DNA of 64,000 nt from Candidatus Pantoea haifensis (GTDB lineage: Bacteria > Pseudomonadota > Gammaproteobacteria > Enterobacterales > Enterobacteriaceae), in assembly GCA_018842655.1 (NCBI GenBank), contig JAGTWN010000004.1:2852001-2916000 (forward strand). The letters are read 5' to 3'. Position numbers and translations under genes: made by a program. Below, in pieces: positions 57,515 through 64,000 of the stretch. Every line of letters starts with the position of its first letter. Position 1 is the first letter of the stretch. The notes below the pieces were generated by a model. That model did not search any database, was not told where the DNA came from, and was given only the letters and a program-made list of their open reading frames with translations.

Positions 57515-58587
57515 ACTATGTGTTGATCTATTTGCTGCTGATGCCATTCCGGACGGTAATGCGGCTGTTCTATCGTCCAACCGGCCGGAGTTTAGTGATT
57601 CAAACAGCAAAAATAGGCGACTTCATCAACATTACCCCGATGCTGCGTGCGCTGGGGAAAAGTGATGTCTTGCTCAGTAAAGCGGTTGAACCCCTTGCCC
57701 GTCACGACGATACCATTGCGCACTATTTCCTGATTGAGGAGGCTAAACGCAGCTTTTTCAGCAAAATCAGGCTGGCCTTTCAGTTAATGAACCGCTACGA
57801 CAATGTTTATCTGGTTCAGCCCAACAGTGTGAATCTGTTCTTCGCGGCGCTGTGTAATGCGCCGAATAAGCAGTTTCTTCGCACGTATGTACGCAAGTCT
57901 TATCACGGCGTGTTCTACCGCAGCGCCAGTGGCATTGTCGATCACAGCAAGCTGGATTTGACGCTGGACAGCTATCTCAAGTTAATCAACCGGCAATATC
58001 GTTATAGCGATTTTCCAAAACATGCGACTTCGCCTTTATGGCAACCGCCTTCGCCGCCTGCCGTTCTGCTAGCCCCTTCTGATACCCTCAAAATTGGCAT
58101 CAGTATTTCAGCGGGAAATCGCGCCAAAACCATTCCGGCCAGCGTATGGAAGCAGCTTATGGATGCGCTGTCTGACCTGCCGTGCACCTGGTATGTTTTT
58201 GGGCCGCCAGCCGAACAACCGTGGCTGGATGAACTGTTAGCCTTAACCGGGCCAAAAGAAAATATTGTCAGTTTGATCGGTGCGCTAAAGTTAGAAGAGG
58301 TTCCCTGGGCGATTGGGCAGATGGATTTTTACATCTCATCAGATTCGGGAAATGCTTATATTGCTGATGCGCAAGCCGTTCCTATAATTATGCTTTACGG
58401 GCCTTGTGAAGTCAGAGAGCAACGTCCGGTTAATAATGTCTTGTTTATCGGGCCAGAGAATGGGGCTGCATCGACGTTTGTATTCGCTACGCGTTTTCGC
58501 TTTGATCAGCCAGCAGAAGAATTATTTGGGCTGGACCTGGAAAAAATAAATAGAATAAAAGCGTTTATTCACAATAACTTAGGATAG
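57511..58587 (+). CDS. GT9-family glycosyltransferase, probable LPS core heptosyltransferase
   Basis: 358 residues. The N-terminal SLVIQTAKIGDFINITPMLRAL is a GT9 opening after a hydrophobic segment (VLIYLLLMPFRTVMRLF). DFYISSDSGNAYIADAQAVPIIMLYGP near 285 resembles the donor-binding region of heptosyltransferases. The low similarity to WaaQ, WaaF and WaaC, all present here, makes it a fourth GT9, perhaps an outer-core heptosyltransferase. Part of the hldD operon. Confidence 0.75.
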   Translation: MNYVLIYLLLMPFRTVMRLFYRPTGRSLVIQTAKIGDFINITPMLRALGKSDVLLSKAVEPLARHDDTIAHYFLIEEAKRSFFSKIRLAFQLMNRYDNVYLVQPNSVNLFFAALCNAPNKQFLRTYVRKSYHGVFYRSASGIVDHSKLDLTLDSYLKLINRQYRYSDFPKHATSPLWQPPSPPAVLLAPSDTLKIGISISAGNRAKTIPASVWKQLMDALSDLPCTWYVFGPPAEQPWLDELLALTGPKENIVSLIGALKLEEVPWAIGQMDFYISSDSGNAYIADAQAVPIIMLYGPCEVREQRPVNNVLFIGPENGAASTFVFATRFRFDQPAEELFGLDLEKINRIKAFIHNNLG

Positions 58588-58596
58588 TGAAGCGTA

Positions 58597-59589
58597 ATGG
58601 CAATGACTCAGCTTGTAGACGCTGTTCAGCAAAGTAAACTTTTAGTCAACACGCTTTCTGACATGGACGCTTCGCCCGTGCATGTCGCCTTCGGCATTAA
58701 CCATGCTTACGCACGTGGTTTAGGTATCACCCTGTTTTCTTTATTAAAAAACCATCCAGATACCGCTTTCCACGCCCATATCTTTTCTGACTCGCTGAAA
58801 GAGAGTGATATTGAAAAGTTGCAGACACTTGCGCAAGGCCACCGTATAGCTATTACGCTGCATCTTTTCAACAGCGCCTGGCTGGACACGCTGCCGGAAG
58901 TTGGGCGCTACCCTAAAAGCATTCACTACCGCTTTCTCATTCCTGAAACCGTTGCTCATTATAGCGACCGCGTTATTTATATCGATGCCGATACGCTGGT
59001 TGTCGGTGATTATTCGCCGCTGTTCACGCTTGATATTAGCCAGTACACCGTTTGTGCCTGCAACGACACGCTGCGCGCACGGCACAATCAATGCGGTAAG
59101 TTGGGCTTAACAACAGGTAATTATTTTAATTCGGGCTTCATGCTGATTAATATCCCACGCTGGTCCGGTAGTAAGACAACGGAACGGATCATGGATGTCC
59201 TGGTCAAACGAGGCGCGGAGTTTGGTTTTCCCGATCAGGATGCGTTGAATATCGTGCTGGAAAAAGAGGTCTTGATCCTGCCAGAACGCTACAACCATAT
59301 CTATGACATCATTGCGAATAAGGTCTGGCATCGATTCCGCGTACCGGATGATACCGTTATGATTCACTTCACCGGTAAGTGTAAACCCTGGCATGCGTGG
59401 GGCGGCAGCGATCTTTCGCTGCTCTATTTTGATTACTATCAACGCTCACCCTGGGCGTCACAGTCACTTGATTTGCCTGAACATTATAAAGAAATGAAAA
59501 GGTTTGCTCGTATAAAATGGCATCAAAAACATTACGCTGAGAGTATCACCTGGATGTTGAACTACGTCAGACATAAGTTTTTTAATTGA
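58597..59589 (+). CDS. GT8-family glycosyltransferase (WaaO/WaaI/WaaJ-like LPS hexosyltransferase)
   Basis: 330 residues with VHVAFGINHAYARGLGITLFSLLKN near the N-terminus and the DxD motif YIDADTLVVGD near 128, plus HFTGKCKPWHAWG near 250, all typical of retaining GT8 hexose transferases with a C-terminal extension. It probably adds glucose or galactose to the outer core. Donor not predictable. Starts nine bases after the GT9 gene. Confidence 0.85.
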   Translation: MAMTQLVDAVQQSKLLVNTLSDMDASPVHVAFGINHAYARGLGITLFSLLKNHPDTAFHAHIFSDSLKESDIEKLQTLAQGHRIAITLHLFNSAWLDTLPEVGRYPKSIHYRFLIPETVAHYSDRVIYIDADTLVVGDYSPLFTLDISQYTVCACNDTLRARHNQCGKLGLTTGNYFNSGFMLINIPRWSGSKTTERIMDVLVKRGAEFGFPDQDALNIVLEKEVLILPERYNHIYDIIANKVWHRFRVPDDTVMIHFTGKCKPWHAWGGSDLSLLYFDYYQRSPWASQSLDLPEHYKEMKRFARIKWHQKHYAESITWMLNYVRHKFFN

Positions 59590-59597
59590 GGGCAGCA

Positions 59598-60886
59598 ATG
59601 CGCATTACCGATCTTGCTAAAAAAACCTTTACGGAATCTACACGCGCAACGCTGTTTTACTGCCTGACACTCCTTTCCATCGCCTTTTTCTTTTTTCAGG
59701 CGAAGTCTCGCGCAACGCTTACTATTTACTCACTTATCTCGCCATTGCGACCACCGGCTGGTTGATATGGCGTGATAAAAGTTTTTTTACTGGATCCCGG
59801 TGCTGCTTTTACTGCTGGGACTCAGCAAATGGCTCTGGGCTACGCTGACAACGAATCATGATTTGCCGCTGATTGCTGAACATTATCGTGTCAGTGGTAA
59901 GCGAATGATATTAGGTGCCTTTGTGCTTTATAGTATTCACCGTCTTAGCCCCCGGTGGAGATTTCCCCCGCGCCTGATTCAGGCTGGAACAGTGTTGCTG
60001 TGCGTTATGCTCATCGCTGCGACGGTAGTGGGTATTCACGATGTGATCACCACGGGCGAACGTCCGAAAATCAATTCGGATGCAGCCACTTCCGGTGCTT
60101 ACATGTTTACGCTGCTGGCGCTGGTGACGCTTTGGTCCATCCGCAAGGCCTTTCCGCGCCACTATCCCGTGCCGTTTTTTCTGATACTGATTGTTTCTTT
60201 TATTTTATTAGGCGTCTCTGAAACCCGCTCGGCCATTCTGCTTTTTAGCCTGTTTTGTCTTGCTGCGATGATTCACCATATTGTGGTGTCACCCTGGCGT
60301 TCGCGCGTTATTTGGCTCAGCCTGTTTGCTGCCTTACTGCTGGTGGGCATGTTTAGCGCAGCCAAATATTCTGATCGCCTGTTTGATCGCGTTGAAACGG
60401 TGCAAACAGAAATTGAACAGTATCAGCAAGGCGATACCAGCACCTCGATTGGTGGTCGCGTGGGCATGTGGCAGGCGGGTCTCTGGGCGTTTATGCAGCA
60501 TCCCTGGGGGCAGTCGGCAGATATGCGTAATCAGGAAGCTAAACACTGGCTTGATCGGCATCAGCCTGCCAACAACATTGCTTATTTGAATATTCAGTAT
60601 CATACCCACAACGACATCGTCGAAAGTCTGTCACTGCAAGGCATCATGGGCGGCTTCGTGATGATCGCTTTTTTACCGCCTTACTGCTGGTGCCGTTGAG
60701 CGGGAAAAACGCCACTATGAATGCTTACTGCTCGCCATTCCGGTGATCTATTTCAGTATGGGTGATTCACAGTTTTATAATCGCGAATCACCTTACTTTA
60801 TTCTGTTAATTTGGGGCTATTTTGTGATGATGCGACACACTTCCGATTCGCTAATAACCAACGCGGCCAACACTTTCCATGACTGA
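59598..60886 (+). CDS. waaL: O-antigen ligase WaaL family protein (four frame breaks)
   Basis: Polytopic periplasmic-facing ligase that joins O-antigen, or other undecaprenyl-linked glycan, to core lipid A. Four homopolymers need one base each: T6 at 59691-59696, T7 at 59782-59788, T6 at 60669-60674 and A5 at 60705-60709. The repaired product is 430 residues with about ten hydrophobic segments. A conserved Arg (GVSETRSAIL) and the periplasmic His motif YHTHNDIVES are typical of the Wzy/WaaL superfamily. The next gene overlaps by eight bases. Assignment rests on context, topology and the HTHND motif. Confidence 0.8.
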
Positions 60887-61874
60887 TCCGCACCAAAATC
60901 CGCTGCTCAGCATCATTACTCCGATGTATAACGCGGGCAGCATGTTTGATGAATTTATGCACGCTGTACTTGCGCAGACCCTCACCTCGCTGGAGATCAT
61001 CATAGTTGATGATGGTTCAACCGATGGTTCCGGCGAACGGGCTGACGCCTACGCACAGCAGTATCCGCACGTTCATGTGATTCATCAGGAAAATGGCGGC
61101 GTATCACGAGCGCGTAATGCGGGATTAGCGATTGCGCGGGGTAAATATGTCACCTTCCCGGATGCGGATGACGCGATGAAACCAGAGATGTACCAAACGC
61201 TGGTCAGCATGGCTGAAGCTGATAGTCTGGACGCCGCACAATGTAATGCCGAGTGGTTTTTCAAAAGCACTCAACGTGTTAAACCTTTAATCCCTCTGGA
61301 CAGACTACGCAGCACAGCCGTGCTCGGTGGCGCTGAGTGGTTAAGTACCGCACTGCAAACACGCCGCTATATGCACGTGGTGTGGCTTGGCATTTATCGC
61401 CGCGCAATCATTGAGGAACATCAGTTACTGTTCGAGCCAGGATTGCATCATCAGGATATTCCCTGGACTACTGAATTCATGCTGCTGGCGAAACGCGTGC
61501 GCTATACCGATGAAATTCTTTATCGCTATTACATGCATGATGCATCGATCAGTAACCGCAGACGCACCGGACAGCGCAATGTTGAATATCAACGCCACTA
61601 TTTAAAGATTGCTCGCCTGCTGGAGGAGATCAACAGGCGTTATCACGCCGTAGTAAAAATTTATCCTGCGTTTCATTATCAAATTACGCATGAGGCGCTT
61701 AGCGTGTGTCACAGCATACGCCGGGAACCTGATGCGGAAGCCCGCCAGGCGATGATTGCAGATGTTTTTTCCAGTCAAACGCATCGCCGTATGTTACGTA
61801 ATGCCCGTGGCATAAAGCAGTGGTATCAATTGCTTCTTTGGCTTGGTCGCCTCTATCGCTGGCGTAACAAATAA
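60879..61874 (+). CDS. GT2-family glycosyltransferase
   Basis: 331 residues of the GT-A family 2: LLSIITPMYNAGSMFDEFMHAVLAQ, the IIIVDDGSTDGS motif near 41 and the DADDAM metal motif near 95. The C-terminal half has the GLHHQDIPWTTEFMLLAKR block near 190. It resembles WaaH/WabM-type core transferases, but the sugar cannot be named. Follows waaL with an eight-base overlap. A 73-base gap then precedes waaQ. Confidence 0.85.
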   Translation: MTDPHQNPLLSIITPMYNAGSMFDEFMHAVLAQTLTSLEIIIVDDGSTDGSGERADAYAQQYPHVHVIHQENGGVSRARNAGLAIARGKYVTFPDADDAMKPEMYQTLVSMAEADSLDAAQCNAEWFFKSTQRVKPLIPLDRLRSTAVLGGAEWLSTALQTRRYMHVVWLGIYRRAIIEEHQLLFEPGLHHQDIPWTTEFMLLAKRVRYTDEILYRYYMHDASISNRRRTGQRNVEYQRHYLKIARLLEEINRRYHAVVKIYPAFHYQITHEALSVCHSIRREPDAEARQAMIADVFSSQTHRRMLRNARGIKQWYQLLLWLGRLYRWRNK

Positions 61875-61947
61875 GCGATGAGGCTGGCTTTAACCCCTTC
61901 AGGGTTTGCCCTACAATCGATTTATTAAAATGTGAGAACAATGGTTT

Positions 61948-63024
61948 ATGGCAAGCCCGACTCCAGTAAACATCTCTCCGCACAATATTCTTTTAATCAA
62001 GCTGCGTCATCATGGCGACATGCTGCTTACTACGCCTGTTATCAATGCGCTTCGTCGACGCTACCCTCACGCCAGTATCGACGTTCTGCTTTATCAGGAG
62101 ACGCGCCCGATGCTGGAAGCACACCCGGCAGTTCGCCGTCTGCACCTGATTGATCGAAAATGGAAAAATGAAGGCAGCTGGCGCAAATTCGCGCACGAAC
62201 GTGCGCTGCTCGCTGATATCCGCGCTTGTCATTATGACTTAGTGATCAATCTGGCTGACCAGTGGCGGGCGGCAATGATCACGCTATTGTCCGGCGCGCC
62301 GCTGCGCATCGGGTTTGCTTATAAAAAACGCGATAATTTCGTTTGGCGACGTTGCCATAACCAGTTAGTTTCTACCGCTGACCACGGCAAACTGCATACC
62401 GTTGAACAAAACATGAGTGCGCTGGCACCGCTGGGCATTAGCCGCACCGATGCCCGTGCCTCAATGCATTACAGCGAAACCGACAAACAAAAAGTGTTGT
62501 CACTGCTGGCTGAAAACGCCGTTTCATCGCCGTTCATTGTGGTGCAACCGACGTCGCGCTGGGTATTTAAATGCTGGGAAGATGAAAAAGTGGCCGCCAC
62601 TATTGATCAGCTTGCGCAAACAGGCCGCAAAGTGGTGCTGACCGCAGCGCCGGATAAAAAAGAGCTTCACATGATTGAGCATATTCAGTCGCTGTGCCAA
62701 TCCTCGGATGTCGTCTCCTTTGCCGGAAAATTGTCTCTGCCGCAGCTTGCCGCACTGATCGATCAGGCTCACCTGTTTATTGGCGTCGATTCTGCGCCTA
62801 TGCATATGGCGGCAGCGTTAGATACGCCGTGCATTGCGCTTTTCGGACCCACAAAGTTGCAGCACTGGCGTCCGTGGGGTGAAAACAACCAGGTTATCTG
62901 GGCTGGTGATTATGGGCCATTGCCCTCGCCCGACTCGATTGATACCAACACCGAACAACGTTTCCTTTCCGCCATTCCGGTTGAAGATGTGGTCGCCGCC
63001 GCAAGGAGCTATTTAAGTGAATAA
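61948..63024 (+). CDS. waaQ: LPS heptosyltransferase III WaaQ
   Basis: Adds the side-chain heptose to HepII of the core. 358 residues of GT9. HNILLIKLRHHGDMLLTTPVINALRRRYPHA opens the protein, VQPTSRWVFKCWEDEKVA is near 190, and GVDSAPMHMAAALDTPCIALFGPT near 270 is typical of WaaQ. Its 3' end overlaps the next gene by eight bases. I looked for a JUMPstart/ops element upstream and saw none. Confidence 0.93.
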   Translation: MASPTPVNISPHNILLIKLRHHGDMLLTTPVINALRRRYPHASIDVLLYQETRPMLEAHPAVRRLHLIDRKWKNEGSWRKFAHERALLADIRACHYDLVINLADQWRAAMITLLSGAPLRIGFAYKKRDNFVWRRCHNQLVSTADHGKLHTVEQNMSALAPLGISRTDARASMHYSETDKQKVLSLLAENAVSSPFIVVQPTSRWVFKCWEDEKVAATIDQLAQTGRKVVLTAAPDKKELHMIEHIQSLCQSSDVVSFAGKLSLPQLAALIDQAHLFIGVDSAPMHMAAALDTPCIALFGPTKLQHWRPWGENNQVIWAGDYGPLPSPDSIDTNTEQRFLSAIPVEDVVAAARSYLSE

Positions 63025-64000
63025 ATTACGCCTGGCGATCGTTCGTCAAAAATATCGCCCTGATGGCGGTGCCGAACGCTTTATCTCACGTGCGTTAGAA
63101 GCATTAGGCAGCGAACAACTGGAGCTGAATATTATTACCCGCAGTTGGCAAGGCACACCTAATCCGGACTGGCATCTGCACATTTGTAACCCGCCTAAAC
63201 TGGGCCGCATTTCACGTGAGCGCGGCTTTGCTCATGCTGCGCGAGCCTGCTGGGAGCGGGAAAAATTTGATATTGTGCAAAGTCATGAGCGCATTGCCGG
63301 TTGTGATATTTTTCGTGCTGGTGATGGTGTGCATCGCGTCTGGCTGGAGCAGCGTGCGCGCATTGTTTCACCCTGGCAACGTTTAAGCGCCACGCTTAGT
63401 CCTTATCACCGCTATGTTTTGCGAGCGGAAGAAGAGATGTTCGAGGCGCCCGCACTGAAGGCTGTTATCTGTAATTCTGAGATGGTGAAGCAAGATATTT
63501 TGCGCTGTTTCTCACTGGATGCCAGCAAAATTCATGTTATTCATAATGCTATCGACACCAGGCGTTTCCAGCCTGCCACTGAGGCTACGCGTCACGCTAC
63601 CCGTCAGCAACTGAATCTGCCGGATAGCGCCACCGTGCTCATCTATGTCGGCTCCGGATTCGAGCGCAAAGGCTTAAAAGCGGCAATTGAGGCGTTAGCT
63701 AACAGCGATCGTTATCTGATCGTGGTTGGTCAGGATAAGCACTTACCGCGTTATCAACAACTGGCGAATCGTCTCAACTGCCTTGACCGTATCCGCTTTG
63801 TTGGTGTGCAACAGGATGTGCAGCCTTTTTATCACGCAGCCGATGGCTTGCTGCTGCCTACGCTCTACGATCCCTTTCCAAACGTGGTCCTGGAAGCAAT
63901 GGCCTGTGGCTTGCCGGTCATCACCAGCACCGGATGTGGCGGTGCAGAATTTATTACTGCTGGTCAGGAAGGATTCGTGTGTGATGCTTTAGATATCAAA
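63017..64000 (+). CDS. wabG: GT4-family LPS-core glycosyltransferase, WabG-like (cut by window end)
   Basis: Starts GTG inside the end of waaQ and stays open to 64000 (328 residues seen). LRLAIVRQKYRPDGGAERFI and the LPTLYDPFPNVVLEAMACGL signature near 290 belong to the GT4 enzymes that act on the inner core. The start resembles Klebsiella WabG, which adds galacturonic acid to HepII, more than E. coli WaaG, which opens FCLYKYFPFGGLQRD. If WabG, the core would carry GalA in place of some phosphate. The start codon is fixed by homology. Confidence 0.7.
   Translation, partial: MNKLRLAIVRQKYRPDGGAERFISRALEALGSEQLELNIITRSWQGTPNPDWHLHICNPPKLGRISRERGFAHAARACWEREKFDIVQSHERIAGCDIFRAGDGVHRVWLEQRARIVSPWQRLSATLSPYHRYVLRAEEEMFEAPALKAVICNSEMVKQDILRCFSLDASKIHVIHNAIDTRRFQPATEATRHATRQQLNLPDSATVLIYVGSGFERKGLKAAIEALANSDRYLIVVGQDKHLPRYQQLANRLNCLDRIRFVGVQQDVQPFYHAADGLLLPTLYDPFPNVVLEAMACGLPVITSTGCGGAEFITAGQEGFVCDALDIK

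Noticed and set aside
61875-61947. JUMPstart/ops element before waaQ
   Set aside because: The GGCGGTAGC-type core is not present in the 73-base gap.

Overview
The window is a chromosomal segment of an enteric gammaproteobacterium, most likely Erwiniaceae (Pantoea/Erwinia type). Almost every gene has a recognisable Escherichia coli-type counterpart, and most stand in E. coli order. Differences point away from E. coli itself: argG sits inside the arginine cluster (argCBGH), emrD lies between glpX and fpr, menA is missing between hslU and rraA, gpmM is missing between yibN and envC, and the LPS-core genes look closer to the Klebsiella type (waaQ followed by a WabG-like gene).

Layout. 1-5.2 kb: cobalamin riboswitch of an off-window btuB, trmA, yijD-fabR, sthA, oxyR, and a divergent OxyS-like sRNA. 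5.2-11 kb: argCBGH divergent from argE, with ARG boxes between them. 11-20 kb: ppc, an AT-rich gap, metF, metBL and metJ, with met boxes upstream of metF and between metB and metJ. 20-28 kb: rpmE, priA, cytR, ftsN, hslVU with a sigma-32 promoter, rraA, zapB. 28-40 kb: glpFKX with GlpR operators, emrD, fpr, yiiR, yiiQ, tpiA, cdh, sbp, pfkA (Cra site), fieF. 40-43.7 kb: a small KGG-repeat stress protein, cpxP with the CpxQ sRNA in its 3' end, and cpxRA. From 43.75 kb the map jumps to a region that is elsewhere in E. coli K-12: trmL, cysE, gpsA, secB, grxC, yibN, envC, yibQ. 49.9-64 kb: lipopolysaccharide-core genes: two glycosyltransferase-like genes, then tdh-kbl in the opposite direction, then hldD-waaF-waaC-GT9-GT8-waaL-GT2 and waaQ-wabG, the last cut by the window end.

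Functional themes: envelope stress and cell-envelope building (cpx, envC, ftsN, secB, waa), oxidative stress (oxyR, OxyS-like RNA, fpr, sthA), arginine and methionine regulons with their operators, and glycerol/glycolysis (glp, tpiA, pfkA).

Sequence quality matters here. Fourteen genes, several of them central housekeeping genes, carry reading-frame breaks, and each break falls at a mononucleotide run and is repaired by lengthening that run (20 sites in all; 19 need one base, kbl needs two). I read these as homopolymer undercalls of the sequencing method, not as pseudogenes. These genes are annotated at full length with the break noted.

I did not find a mobile element, CRISPR array, tRNA or rRNA. 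No clearly new multi-gene system is visible. The most rewarding leads are the OxyS-like RNA, the glycosyltransferase pair between yibQ and tdh, and the make-up of the LPS-core cluster.
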